Shown here in pieces: positions 13,268-25,091 of a stretch of 64,000 nt of DNA (its first letter is position 1; the number at the start of each line of letters is the position of its first letter). The position numbers were made by a program, and so were the translations under genes. The notes beneath the pieces are model-generated. The model did not search any database. It had not been told where the DNA came from and saw only the letters and a program-made list of their open reading frames with translations. The stretch is from Lucifuga dentata (Eukaryota > Chordata > Actinopteri > Ophidiiformes > Bythitidae). The stretch covers positions 62,001-126,000 of the forward strand of contig VXCM01001477.1 of assembly GCA_014773175.1 (NCBI GenBank), in the 5' to 3' direction.

Positions 13268-13540
13268 CCTAACTGCTGGTGGGATGCTGAGAGTCAGGAG
13301 TGTGTGTCCTGTCGCTGCAGCCCTCATGGGTCTATGTCTCAGCGTTGTGATGTTGAGGGCCGTTGCATCTGCCGCCCTGGCTTTGTGGGCCGGCGTTGTG
13401 ACCTGCGTCGCCAAGGTTACGAGAGGCGGGAGACACGACGGCCGGTGGAGCGCATTTCCATGGAGACTGTGCAGCAGAGATGGGGAGGGTCATCCCGCAC
13501 AGGGGGGTGTCCCAGGGGGGCATACAGGCCTAAAATAGGG
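13268..13540 (+). CDS. lama2: candidate extra LE-like cassette exon (not in mammalian LAMA2)
   Basis: A 273-nt open segment (91 codons, phase 0 to 0) has an AG acceptor and donor ggg|gtaaca. Its first 50 or so residues follow LE spacing: PNCWWDAESQECVSC, then a unit with QRCDVEGRCICRPG and GRRCD. It aligns along its length with the next exon (CVSCRC against CVPCHC, EGRCICRPG against SGQCRCQPG) and starts with the same Pro codon in the same phase. The Cys expected in CDxC is Arg (CGT), there is an additional Cys in PNCWW, and the tail from GYERRE onward is Arg-rich and unlike LE. Skipping it gives mammalian LE9 spacing exactly, so it is either an alternative cassette exon or a decaying exon duplicate. 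Confidence 0.5.
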
Positions 13541-15391
13541 GTAACACACACTGCATGTGGGTGACGGTGTGTTTCTCTAGCATGGGTGTGTGGTTATGTT
13601 ATGTGTGAAGATAAACAGACATGGGTGTGTTACCAAGGGATACACATCCAGAAAGAGGTTTAAACTGCGTGTTTGCAGCAAGCATTGTGGGGTTCAGACT
13701 TGTAGATATTACACCTTCAGAGCCTGATTTTTAAAATATTGCATGACAATTGCTATGTGTGCATAACCATTGTTGCATATGTCTTTGCAAATAGGAACAT
13801 TTGAATTTAAAGGGGACATATTATGCTTTTTACATCCCTCATTTTTATTGTGTAATATAGAAGGGAGTGTGTGTTGAATATTCTCAAAGTTAAGTTGCAA
13901 ACTTGAGGTTAATGCCCATAGAAATTCACCCAGTAAAGCAGATTTATAGATCCTGAACTGTTCATTTTTGATTCATGCTTTATTTCTGTAACGTAATTAC
14001 CTACACACCTGGTTTGGCCAGCATTCGTGTTTCACAGTCTGTGTGTGTTGTCAGCTCAGGCCTGTTGCCGCTGGCCAGTCAGAACAAAGCGGGACATTTG
14101 AGAGAGGTCAGACAGTTCCAGAAACAGCCTGTCTTAAGTCAGTGTGCACAGCGGTGCTGCAGTAAGGGAGATTGGAAGTAGCTCACTCTATTTTTTTGCA
14201 CATTAAAGCATTCAACATAGACCCCAAAATGACAAAAAGAATATGGAAATCTGTATAATATGTTTCCTTTAATGACGTTGAGTATAAAGTGTGCACTGAG
14301 CAGTGAGGACGTTTGAGCAAATCATAACATTTTTTTTTAATTTGAATCTTTGTGATGAAAATGCAGTATTTAGAAGAAGCATTTTCTGCATGGCCTGATA
14401 TGAACGGCTTTGTGACTTTATATTCCTAAGCAGCAACTGTGAGACATTTAAGAACCAGCAGCCATTAAAGCTGTAATCCAGATTTTAAATGGCCTCCAAA
14501 CTAAAGACAGTTCTCCACATAAACAAAGTCAGCAGTTAGACAGTGGCACAAGTGCAGATATAGAGACTGGGTAACATTAAAGTTAATGTAAAAATAATGC
14601 TTACCATTATGTTGTGCAAATTAGTGGAGTTTGGTGAAAAGTTAAATTGATGTAGTTAAACTGAAAGAATCTAAAGCAGTGGTCGCCATAATACTGGACC
14701 CTGATTGGCTGATAAGAGCAGCTTCTCCAAGTCAGATGAGATGAAGCTGCACGCTAACCTGATGACAATGCAATGAAATTTTTAATTTTTTTGTTTTTTA
14801 TAAACAAACCAGATTTATAGATGGAGAGATGAAAGGATTTTGAAAATGCAGTAATTACTCACATGAAAGCATATTTAATTATTTCCTCATTTAATTTCAT
14901 AATAGATATAAACTTTGAGGAATTGCTGCAACTTGCACACTGTAAGATATTTGATGATTCTTGACTTTTCAGATCTCTATATATCCATATAAATGGATGG
15001 ATTCATGGATTGAATAGAAACTTCTGCTTATTAACTCGTTGCTAAGTTGTGCTTGAATTACATTTCATTGCAATTGTTTGGTTGTTTTGAGGTTTTGCAC
15101 TATTTGTACATTAACTTTGTTTCATTTTACTACTTTCTGATTTGCAAGGTTGTGTATCATTCCTTTGTCCCTGTATCTTTCATGCTCTCTCTTCATCTCA
15201 GACTCATCTACGGGATTGAACATTTCTGCAACTAATTTTACCTAAACTGAGTTTGCATTTGATGTAGTTATAACATTTTCTTTCCGACCTGTTGGAGACA
15301 AAAAGTTGGAGCGTGATCACAGTATGTTTCACCTTCATGTCTCCACCTCTACTCACATCTCCCCTCTCCTTGTATGCAACTGTATCTCTAG
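13541..15391 (+). other. intron (1.85 kb)
   Basis: No further coding sequence seen. It contains the best-preserved copy of the second TTAA MITE family (13807-14272). The acceptor end has two usable AGs six bases apart (15391 and 15397). The first gives the residue count found in mammals. Confidence 0.7.
13807..14272 (+). mobile_element. TTAA-flanked MITE, family 2, copy 1
   Basis: A 466-bp element beginning TTAAAGGGGACATATTATG and ending in the inverted form AATATGTTTCCTTTAA, with TTAA at both borders and no ORF. The interior contains GGCCAG...GGCCTG words and GCACAGCGGTGCTGCAG, also found in the copies near 40389 and 53866. Confidence 0.78.
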
Positions 15392-15572
15392 CCTCAGACC
15401 CACGGTATTTCCACCGGCGGAGTGTGTGTCCCGTGCCACTGTAACTCCTTTGGCTCCAAATCTTTTGACTGCGATGAGTCTGGTCAGTGTCGGTGTCAGC
15501 CCGGAGTCACCGGAGCCAAATGTGACCGCTGCTCACGAGGATACTTCAACTTCCAGGAGGGAGGCTGCACAC
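15392..15572 (+). CDS. lama2: lama2 exon: end of LE9 and LE10
   Basis: The 181-nt exon encodes 60 residues, PQTHGIST to QEGGCT, plus one base. CVPC closes LE9, and the next eight-cysteine unit, with NSFGSKSFDC and YFNFQEGGC, is LE10, nearly identical to mammalian alpha-2. The start at 15392 (acceptor ctctag) gives the same 12-residue spacing between CDEC and CVPC as in mammals. An alternative AG six bases later would drop Pro-Gln. Donor gtaagt. Confidence 0.95.
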
Positions 15573-16924
15573 GTAAGTGCAAACTCACTCCAGTCATGTT
15601 TAAGTTCAAGTGAATTTTAGTTTCTGAATGCATCATCATTTGTGTCTTGTACTAACTTCACACTGGTTTTTTCCAGTTGCTGAGTTCTTGGATTTTAAAC
15701 ATCTAGCCCCTCCTAAATGTGCACTCCCTGATTCCAATACTGAGCCCAACATTGCCTCCAAATCCAAAAATTTCCCAACTACCCTTTGCTATTTACAGAA
15801 AATATTGGCAAAACAATCTCCTTGAGTGTTTTTTTGAAAAAACTGCTGTGTAATCTCTAAATTGCATCAACATTCTTTGAAAAGATTACCCAGTATCATA
15901 ATAATACACATAATTACTGCAGTTTATTAAAATTAAAAGAGGAACAGCAAAAACAGCAGTGCAAAACAGTGAAAGCAGCACTTAAAAAAAAAAAAATTGT
16001 TTCAGTTGCTGTAGTTTTGTATTCTAATTAATTTGGCCACTCAAATCAGGGTTATGAAAAGTACATCTTGTAGAAAGAATATACGTAAGGAGAGAAAGAG
16101 TGAAGAATGACTAAAATACAGAAAATACAGTGAAACGATAAAATTTTGCCAGGGAATGTTGCCAAACTAGCTGCTGACTAATATCAACAACTTTGAAGGT
16201 GGAATACAGAATAATAGTGACAAATAAATTAGGAAACTAAAATAAAATAAAATCTTGGCTGGTAAACAAGCAACACAGCTGGTGATTATTATTATTATAT
16301 CTGTAAAATATTGAAAGAAAAGAGCATTTTAATGCACGTAATCTAGACAGTGTATAGTGAGATTTGTTTTGTGAGTAGACAGGTCCATCACCAAATGCTG
16401 CTCGGTAGAAAACAAAGACAATAAGATTAATGACAGAAAGAACAAAAGCGTGTGTCTGTGTTTGTGTGTGTGTGTGTGTTCGTGTCCCTCTGTGTTTTAT
16501 CTGCCTGTTCGTGCATATGTTCATGCATGAATGGGAAAAAGAGACAGATAGAACAAGATTATTTGAGCAGTTTATGTCATTTTATATTTATTTATGATTA
16601 TTGTTTATTGTCCTCTTTTGATTAACTTTTTCCATAGTCCTTTTCTGTTATGATTGATAGTGCGCTACTTTAATATCCTCACTGTTTATCTCCCAGTGGC
16701 AGTGATTCAGAGTGAAATCAGTGAAGCGTTTCCTTTCCTTTCCTTTCCTTTCCTTTCCTTTCATCTCTTCTCTTTTCTTTTCCTTTCCTTTCCTCTCCTT
16801 TCCTTTCTTTTCCTTTATTTTCCTTTCATCTCTTCTCTTTTCCTTTCCTCTCCTCAACTTACTTTTCCTTTCCTTTCCTTTCCTTTCCTTTTCTTTCCTC
16901 TCCTCTCCTCTCCTCTCNCCCCAG
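15573..16924 (+). other. intron (1.35 kb)
   Basis: No coding sequence seen. A pyrimidine microsatellite of CCTTT/CTTTT units fills about 16729-16917, and an N at 16918 lies six bases before the acceptor's last base, so the array length is unreliable. Confidence 0.7.
16729..16917 (+). repeat. CCTTT/CTTTT pyrimidine array at an acceptor
   Basis: About 190 bp of imperfect TTTCC/TTTTC/TCTCC units run to the N at 16918, directly before the acceptor of the exon at 16925. Confidence 0.85.
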
Positions 16925-17061
16925 CCTGTCAGTGCAGCCATGTGGGAAATAACTGTGATTCAAACACAGGACAGTGCATCTGTCCTCCGAACACGATTGG
17001 CGAGAGGTGCGACCGCTGCGCTCCCAACCACTGGGGCCACGACATCGTAACTGGATGCAAG
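16925..17061 (+). CDS. lama2: lama2 exon: LE11
   Basis: The 137-nt exon completes a Pro codon and encodes 45 residues from CQCSHVGNNC to VTGCK, ending in phase 0. The unit has CPPNTIGERCDRC and HWGHDI and corresponds to LE11. Acceptor ccccag follows a long CCTTT array; donor gtgagc. Confidence 0.96.
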
Positions 17062-18063
17062 GTGAGCTCAAATGAGAATGAGACTCATTCACAGGTGTTG
17101 CCATGTGAATGAGTTTTGCAAACAATTAGAGGGAATGAAAATTGAAACAAGCAGAAGAAAATAAGTGGAACAAGATAGAAATAGGAAGAAGAAAAGGGTG
17201 AACTTAAAAGTCTTTTTATGCAAAATTTTCAAGCTAGCTCAAAATAGCAGACAGGCAACAGATGAAGTTTCATGTTAAATACTGCAGAAAAACTTTAACG
17301 TGATATCTTCAGTTAATAATCACCATGGCAACTGAAATATGAATGAAATATTTAAAAATAAATTGATGTAAACATAATTAAAATACTGTCTCAATTAGAA
17401 TTGGATCAACAGTCACATAATTACATTCTGTGTTATCATAGTCATATTGTCATATCTTACAGCCTTCCTCACCTAAAATAGTAATAACAGTAAAGCTGGC
17501 AGCAGAAGTGGTAAACTAGTTGTAGTTTAGACGCTTGAACATGAAAGTACTGTAAGTACCAGGTTGATGTGTACATTAGCCCAGGTGCTTGTAGCTCCTC
17601 GTTACTCATTTCATGTAGTTTTCCGTCATCTGAGAAGTCTGGAAACTTTGCTGTCGCTGTTATGCTGTTTACAAAAACAAGCTTATTGTGAGTATTTAAA
17701 AATGGCGGTTGCCCACATCTTTGGGCGGGGTAAGATGTTCAGTTTTGCAAACTCCACACAGTACTTTCTGAATCATTGGAGATGATGTACCTTGGAATAG
17801 GAGCTAAAAAAAAAAAAAGTAATGAAACAATATTTCAGGTACCAAAATGATTCCTGGCTCCTTTGTGCAAAGTGAAGCAAAGTTTCTGAAAAAGGTGCTG
17901 CTGCTTTGGGAACACACTGGAGTGAAACAGAACAAAGCCAGAACAAACTGGGACAGAATAGTACAAGAAAGAAATACAAGATAAGTGCAGCAGTAAAACA
18001 ACCAGCAATAGAAACAATAGAAACACATCAACAACAATAACCTCTCTGTGTGTTTGTGTGTAG
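17062..18063 (+). other. intron (1.0 kb)
   Basis: AT-rich intronic sequence. I see no coding sequence, transposon or long tandem array in it. Confidence 0.65.
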
Positions 18064-18195
18064 GAGTGTGGCTGTAATGTTGTCGGCTCGGTGAGCCAGC
18101 AGTGTAACGTCAACACTGGCTGCTGCCACTGTCGCAACATTTTCAGAGGGGAGAAATGCCATGAATGTCAGCTGGGACACAGAGACTTCCCTCAG
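18064..18195 (+). CDS. lama2: lama2 exon: LE12
   Basis: The 132-nt exon (phase 0 to 0) encodes 44 residues from ECGCNVVGS to HRDFPQ, the LE12 repeat. The usual GQC at the third cysteine reads GCC (codons GGC TGC TGC), which gives this repeat an extra cysteine. Acceptor gtgtag, donor gtaaat. Confidence 0.95.
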
Positions 18196-18438
18196 GTAAA
18201 TTACCAGCATTAACACCACCGTTACTGTTACTGTTATACCATAAATAGTACTGCTATTTTTCTTAGATAAGAGGGAAGGCAGAGGAGAAACACTGAGTGG
18301 GATTGGATGTTTGGACAGTGTGTATAATCAGGAAAAGTTGAAGCAGATAGATTTTTCGCCGCCTAATTGAAAGAATCTGAAATCGTAGATCGTCTTCCTA
18401 GCAGTGCCAAACTCTCCAGCATAGATCATAGATCACAG

Positions 18439-19082
18439 TTAAAGGACCATACCAGCCATTTTGCATGTTTGAGCCTAATATTCAATTTTCATATGTTACG
18501 TTACTGACAATCATTTCCCAAAGGATAAAACCATATTTCACCTTTCCTGATATTTTGCAAAATCTCTTAATCTTTCAAAATCAAATATTCAAGCGATACA
18601 TCCACCATAAAAATCCATGTTACTCCTGCTAATAGTTATGTAACTATTAGCAGGAGTAACATTGACCATGACTTCATAAATCACGCAGCCTCATGAAGTC
18701 ACGGCCGTTTAAATTTTTCCATAAACGCAGGTCTTCTTTTGGGATTATATTCCCCGGTGGAGACACACAGAACATTCACTCTGCACTTTTTATTGTGCTA
18801 AAACACTAAAATTGGGTAACTTCGGAAAAAAAAAACCTGAATACGTGTCTTGTTCGCGATGATGGATTACCTATCACAAGAACATTTCAAGTATCAACAA
18901 GTTGATTTTAGTAGCGTACCAGAATGAACTGAAATCAGTGGCGGTCTGGAAGGTAGGAAAACGTTTTTTTTAATTCGTTGTTCCAGTTTTATCCTTTGGG
19001 AAATGATTGTCAGTAATGTAACATGTATGAAAATTGAATATATTAGACTCAAACATGAAAAATGGCCGGTAAAGTCCTTTAA
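18439..19082 (-). mobile_element. TTAA MITE, family 1, copy 4 (reverse)
   Basis: Same ends and borders; the internal sequence is the reverse complement of copies 1, 3 and 6. It contains an extra perfect palindrome (18617-18662) not seen in the other copies. Confidence 0.87.
18617..18662. repeat. 46-bp perfect palindrome inside a MITE
   Basis: A 22-bp stem, with arms beginning ATGTTACTCCTGCT, around a TG centre in MITE copy 4. Other copies carry only one arm's sequence (CTATTAGCAGGCG-like), so this is a local inverted duplication. Confidence 0.75.
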
Positions 19083-19582
19083 AATGGAAAAATGAACATA
19101 CATGCAGCAGCAGTATACAACCACAGACCAATGGACACAGAAGCATTCTGCAAGCTGCCATTATTTTACCTCTGATATCAACTACCACCACTTTTACAAA
19201 CACAAGTTGAATGCATCATGTTTGTCATAACTGTTATAAAGAGCATACAACAACTAATAAATGCCTCTTACTTCATTATCTGGCTTTATTAAAAGTAGAG
19301 GATGAGTAAATACTTCTTCTCAGTCTTGTTTTATGGCCATTTAATGTTTCTTAAGGAACTCACTTGCATCCATTTTTGAGAGAAAACTGGGCATCTTACT
19401 GGGAGTTGGTGGTCAAATGAGCTTTAGTGTTTTGACTGACATGGGAGTGAGATTTTCATTTTTGGACCAAAGTTAAATGGTTTAGTGAAGCATAAAGTAA
19501 GGACACACTCCTGCAGCTCTTCTTTGAGTGTGTAATGTTGTTGCTAATAGTAGCTTAGCGTTGTGTGTGTTCACATCCACAG

Positions 19583-19687
19583 TGCATCCAGTGTGAGTGT
19601 AGCATCTCAGGATCAGACAGCCAGACCTGCGACCTGGAGAGAGGAGTATGTGCCTGCGCAGATCATACAGGGAAGTGCAGCTGCAAG
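19583..19687 (+). CDS. lama2: lama2 exon: start of LE13
   Basis: The 105-nt exon (phase 0 to 0, 35 codons) runs from CIQCECSIS to GKCSCK. It closes LE12 and opens the longer LE13 repeat, whose extra C-x-C pair (CACADHTGKCSC) is also present in mammalian alpha-2. Donor gtaaat is followed at once by a (CA)n array. Confidence 0.95.
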
Positions 19688-19693
19688 GTAAAT

Positions 19694-19694
<1 letters not shown>

Positions 19695-19736
<42 letters not shown>
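19695..19736 (+). repeat. (CA)n microsatellite at a donor
   Basis: Twenty-one CA units beginning eight bases after the exon that ends at 19687. Confidence 0.9.
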
Positions 19737-19737
<1 letters not shown>

Positions 19738-21149
19738 CTACAAGGAAAAGTGTGTCTAGTGCAATGCTAGTCAGTGTCTTTAACAAACTAATTCCTGACT
19801 AAAATCATCTTGTTGAATAATCGGAAAATGTCCTCAGCACACTTTCGTAGTAAAGTAGTAAAAAACAACTTGAAAATAGAAAGCCGTGAATGAAAGTGAA
19901 AAGAGTTTGGAAAACAACAACAACACAAAAACACATTCATGCAAATGCACGCACCCACACACACACCGATATGAACTCACACACCGTATATAAAACAGAC
20001 ATACCTTTTGTCCTCACTGTGACAAGCTGATCACATACAAGCTGACACGTATTACATATTAATAGACACACCAGCTGTCACTTGCTCGCTGTCACTGTGC
20101 ACAGGTACCCATGTGTGCACACACATACACACAAGCACACTTTCAATACATAGCACACCCACATTGTTGACACCTTTCATCTTTGCTCAGTGGCTGATGG
20201 AACATACACACTGACAAATTGAAAAACAAAATGTGAATGCAAGCACGCACGCATATACACACACACACACACACACAGACAGTCACACCTTATTCATGTC
20301 CTGTAATGAGGCTTTAGATCACCGGGTGTCACTAGGTTGTCAGTCAAATAGTCTTTGGATCTGTCAGCTGTCTCTCATTTCATCCATTATCTCTGCTGTT
20401 TACTTAGTAATTTGTAAAGTGGGTTACCTGTCTGTCTGTCTGCCTGTCTTCCTGTCTTTCTCTCTGCCTTTTCCTCCACAATTGCTTTTAAGCAAAGAAA
20501 TATGCAGCGCCTGTGAGATACTGGTCTGAGGATATTGCAGCGAGGTCCGGAGGGAATTCCATAATCCTAAACACTAATAGCAGGAGCCACGTTTTGTGTA
20601 ACATGCCAGAAATCAACAAAATATGACTAAATGTTCTGTATCTTCTTGACATACAAAGTTGGTCTAGGATGTAGCATTTCATTACGCTAAAAACTGATCC
20701 ACCGTATGCACAACAGCAGCAAATGGTAATTATTTTGACTCCTAAGTTGGTTTTCTGGGTCCCTCACCGTACACCTCCCATTCTGCACTTGTTTTTGCTC
20801 CATGGCTGCTAACCTGGAGGACTTTTTGACAGCACTCAACATTAATTGGATGACACTTTGTTGACAGGAAGGCTTTTCTTAGCAGAGAGAAGAAGTTTTA
20901 ATATGCAGCCCTGTCCGCAATCCTATTTTAGACAAGTCGGGTTATTTACTCCAAATATAAACAGTCCAGTTGAATAGCGCTGGCAGTTCTTACTGGATGC
21001 AGCCGAGGCATTGAATGCATTTTTAGTGTCTTAATGGTTTGGTTCAGGTAGCCTAGAAGCCATTAAAAATTTCAATGACAGAAGTACATTATAGTTTTGT
21101 TGACTGTAAACTGGTGTTTGAGGTTTTAGAGGATTTGTCTTTCAGTTAT

Positions 21150-21240
21150 TAGGATCACGCCCCTCTATTGCTAGGCATCTGACCTGCTGAAGTGTTCTTG
21201 AGCAAGTCATTGAATCCCAGGATTGCTTTTTTTTTGCAGC
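21150..21240 (+). mobile_element. probable SINE remnant
   Basis: The words CTGAAGTGTTCTTGAGCAAG and CATTGAATCCCAGGATTGC resemble the core of tRNA-derived teleost SINEs. It is short and diverged, with no visible box A. Confidence 0.4.
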
Positions 21241-21521
21241 TAAATCTACCCTTTGACCTCAGAGAATTTCAGGGTTTTGTCAATTAATTATCACAGCATT
21301 ATTAATTGTGGTGAAATCTGTCTGTGAAGGTTCCTCTCAGTGAAGGCTGAAGATGTGTCACTGGACTGGAAAAAAAATAGATTGAAGATTTTTCAGCATT
21401 TATGTAAAAGGCGTCTTCTGTTCTGACTATAGTAGGAACAGGTAGCGGCATTTATTATCAGATGGCAGACATGCCCTTCAATGTGACGCTTCCACAATGT
21501 GAGATATGGATGTAGTTGAGT

Positions 21522-21643
21522 CCAGGGTCGGATTGGCCGGCCACAATATAATTTTAATTAAAATTAACTTAAACTAAGCAAACATAATTTTTTCTTCCAT
21601 AATTTTCTTGGTGCGGAGAAACAATGGCCCAATCTGACCCTGG
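21522..21643. mobile_element. short inverted-repeat element (122 bp)
   Basis: The ends CCAGGGTCGGATTGG and CCAATCTGACCCTGG are inverted copies with one mismatch; the interior is AT-rich. Probably a small MITE. Confidence 0.55.
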
Positions 21644-21742
21644 TTGACCCTAACCCAAGAACTCTCTGGACTCAGCTACGTCATCAAAATCACACATTAG
21701 ATACATTTTTCATAACGTGTTCTCTTGTTTGGGTTATTTTAG

Positions 21743-21886
21743 GCAAACGTGGAGGGAGACAACTGCGACCGCTGTAAGCCAGGCACGTTCGGGTTGTCGG
21801 TGCAAAATCCAATGGGCTGCAGCAAGTGTTACTGTTATGGCCTGACGCAGTTCTGCACAGAGGCACAAGGACTCATCAGGATGTGG
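21743..21886 (+). CDS. lama2: lama2 exon: end of LE13, first piece of LE14, start of second L4
   Basis: The 144-nt exon (48 codons, phase 0 to 0) runs from ANVEGDNCDRC to EAQGLIRMW. It finishes LE13 (PMGCSKC), gives the short first piece of LE14 (YCYGLTQFC) and enters the inserted L4 globule. Acceptor ttttag, donor gtgagt. Confidence 0.96.
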
Positions 21887-22550
21887 GTGAGTGGACATTA
21901 TTTCAAACGTTTTGCTTCCAAGCAGCCATTGTGTTTTGTTTTAATGCCTATGAACCCAAATTAGTCTGAAAAAGGAACCTGAGTTATTACACAGACAGAA
22001 GGCAAATACAATTTTCATTAAATACATTAGCTACACGGGGCCCATTGAAAATTTAACAACTCTGTCTAATTATTCAAAGTTTCTGGAAGCTAATGAACTA
22101 AAAGATACATTCTCTGATTTTGTTAATGCACTTATAAGTGTTAGGGGCTGGAGCCTGTGTGTCGTAGATCACCAATAAAAGCACCAATATCTTTCTGTAT
22201 AACATGACCTCGAGTGTATTGTTGCTGTTATACGTTAGCGCAGGTTCATTATTGACATTTATCATTATCTATTAAGAAAATCAATTAATAATTTTACAGA
22301 TATCAGCTTTAAGGGAAGAACAGAGTGATATTAATATATGAGGCCGTGCTATAGCACTCGCCTAACGGGAGCCAGTGAAGCAGTCAGTAAGCTAGCTGAG
22401 TGGCAGCCTATTATTAATAAAGGGCCTTCACCTCAGAAATGCTTGCTGTCGGCGATAAAGTGGTGTTTCCGTGGTAACCGTGGAGTTTTCGGACCCAGAA
22501 GAGCGAGAGGATTCATTTAAACGACAAACATTCACTTTATTTCCTGTTGA

Positions 22551-22594
<44 letters not shown>

Positions 22595-24642
22595 AATGGA
22601 CATATAAAACAGAAAAAAATGGAGTTTATTGGAAAAGAGGGAGATTTTCTCTGAGCCACTGAATCGTGAGATTACAGTGAGTGGAGCGGGATACACACAC
22701 ACCCACACACACGCAGGCACACAAACAACCTCACACACGTGGAACACCCTTCATGTATCGTACACACAACTCCTGAAACAACTCCTGAAACAAAATTCTC
22801 TTAATTGACATTAAAATACTGGAGTACAGAATGCAAAATACTAAAAGTGTGTAAACGTACAGGATTATAAATCTGGTAAATAAGGATTGAATCTTATTTA
22901 TTTTGAAAATCTGGAACAGTACGTCTACAGGCACACGTAAAAGAACGAACTAAATCTCTATTTCTCAAATTTGCTGCAACTCATGAAGGCTTTTCTTCCT
23001 CTTGTAGTACACACGGTAGTTTTACACCATGAAAGTATTAGCTTCCTTTCATCATCGTTAGTGCATTGAAACAAAACTTCAATTCCGTCTCTTATGTGCT
23101 GCTCAGAAATTTGCAGTCTCATTTCATTAAGCATCCAAGGCTTTATTTTCCCCCCTTTCAGTCTAAGAAGTGTTCCATCAGCCTCGATTGTAATAAAACT
23201 CCTCTTTATTTTGTGTTTTTGATGCTTAGATATTTTGCCAATTGGAATTCAGGTCTGTGTTCAAGTAGTGCTAAAGCTCAGTCATTTTCCCATTTTTTTA
23301 AATTAAGAAAAACAAGGTTTAGATACAGTTTTGGAGTTTCTTTTTCAGTATTTTTTATGGACTGCAGCAACTTTAAACTGGGTTAATTTCTTTGTATATA
23401 TGTCCAGATAACTTTGAGGATCATATTCTGACAGTTCATGTTTGGATTTTACGGCATATAATAAATTGTTTGCCATTTTGTTCTATTCTGAAAGGAGAAT
23501 AGTTTGTCGGCAATTGATATCAAGGAAAACTCAAATAAGAAACGATAAATCCGGTCAGCATTCTTAAGCAGTTAAATTACCGTTGATCATTATTAGCTTT
23601 GTGGGCCACCGGATGCTATTTTGATTATAAATCTGTAGCGACAATACAATGCTTTTGGAGCTGAATGAATTTGAAATGAAACAGACAGATGCAGATGAGC
23701 TGAGGCAGGAATTGAAGAAGAGATGGACTCTATCATACAGCCAATATTTCCAGACTATGGTAACTAAATAGATTTCAGAGTGATTCCATTCCACCAAAGA
23801 TCGCTCTTCCATAATGCCTCAGATATTATTCAGAGAGTATTCACGTATCGGCTGCTGAAATATACAGAGAGAGGGATCCAGACATACAGATGAATCTATT
23901 TTTAAATTTGGTCCACTCAACCACAGCCCACCATCGGTAATAAACCTGATATTCAAGTGATATTGAAATATCAACATACAGAGGTAGAGCAAGAAAATGA
24001 GAAAGAAAGAAAGAAAGAACAGCTTCTTCATGTATCAGCCTTGCAATGGAGGCAGAGAGAGAATGACACAACCCACTGCAAGTTACTCTCACAAGTGGAC
24101 ATCACTGGAATATACAGTATATGCATAGGAAAGATGTATAATAGCTGATTTACTTGCTACACTGACAACAGAGCTTGTTTAACATCAGAAAATATCTAAT
24201 AACATTGAATAATAGTAATATTTAAAGGACCATACCAGCGAGTTTGCATGTTTAATCCCAATACACACAATCTGCTTACGTTACGTTACTGACAACCAAT
24301 TTCCAAAACATAAAACCGTATTTTAGCATTCCTTTTATTTTTCCAAATCCCCCTCATCTTTCAAAATCAAATATTCAGATGATACATTATAAAATGTACC
24401 GCTCCAGCAGTATATTTTGGGAAATGGTGGTCAGTAACTTAACATTTAAGCGGGTTGTATACTATATATTGGGCTCAAACATGCACTGTCGCCGGTATGG
24501 TCCTTTAACATTGTCTAATAACTCTGGACAGAATCCAGTGCATCATAATCTCCTCATGCAATTCAACAAAAAGAATCATTTTGGAGACCAATCTGCAAGG
24601 GTCAGCAGAGTATGACTTTATTTTTATCGTTTTGTTTTCTAG
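21887..24642 (+). other. intron (2.76 kb)
   Basis: Contains (GA)n at 22555-22593 and a short, reverse-oriented TTAA MITE at 24222-24508. No coding sequence recognised. Confidence 0.7.
24222..24508 (-). mobile_element. TTAA MITE, family 1, copy 5 (internally deleted)
   Basis: A 287-bp copy with intact TTAAAGGACCATACC and GGTATGGTCCTTTAA ends but a large internal deletion and diverged arms. Confidence 0.8.
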
Positions 24643-24819
24643 TTAACCCTGAAGCCAGAGCAGACGGTGCTCCCCCTTGTGGACAAATCCAACCTGGTGG
24701 AGACAAAAAGAGGTGTGAGCTTCCAGCACCCTGAGATCCTTGCCCACACAGAGCTGGTTACCTCAGCTCTTTCTGAACCCTACTACTGGAGGCTGCCTGA
24801 ACAGTTCAGAGGCTCCATG
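24643..24819 (+). CDS. lama2: lama2 exon: second L4 domain, part 1
   Basis: The 177-nt exon (59 codons, phase 0 to 0) runs from LTLKPEQTVLP to EQFRGSM. FQHPEI and YYWRLPEQF are L4 (laminin domain IV) hallmarks. No cysteines, as expected for the globule. The following intron is only 86 bp, the shortest in the window. Confidence 0.96.
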
Positions 24820-24905
24820 GTATGAAATGGCTACGGTGAAACAAAATGGCCACACAGTGGTGGGTGGGTATTGTTTAGGTGATGACTCGAAATCTCTGCC
24901 TTTAG

Positions 24906-25091
24906 ATCACAGCGTATGGTGGCCAGTTGAAATATGCCGTGTACTACGAGGCCAGAGACGAAACTGGTCCTTCTTCATATGAGCCTCAGGTCATCATCAG
25001 GGGTGGACCTAACCGGGACAAGGTGATGACACGTCACATACCGGGACTCCAGATTGGTCAGCTCACCCGCCACGAGATTGACATGACAGAG
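24906..25091 (+). CDS. lama2: lama2 exon: second L4 domain, part 2
   Basis: The 186-nt exon (62 codons, phase 0 to 0) runs from ITAYGGQLKYAV to HEIDMTE. AYGGxLKY, PQVIIRGG and GQLTRHEIDMTE are strong L4 signatures. Donor gtaatg. Confidence 0.97.

Larger units (their letters stand above)
18196..19582 (+). other. intron (1.4 kb)
   Basis: Contains a reverse-oriented TTAA MITE at 18439-19082, with a long internal hairpin at 18617-18662. The remainder shows no coding sequence. Confidence 0.7.
19688..21742 (+). other. intron (2.06 kb)
   Basis: Contains (CA)n at 19695-19736, scattered short CA tracts near 20100-20280, a probable SINE remnant at about 21150-21240 and a 122-bp inverted-repeat element at 21522-21643. 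No coding sequence. Confidence 0.7.

Noticed and set aside
15392..15397. Alternative acceptor six bases downstream for the LE9/LE10 exon
   Set aside because: It would remove Pro-Gln and break the 12-residue spacing shared with mammals; it may be used as a minor NAG-type variant, but the first AG fits better.
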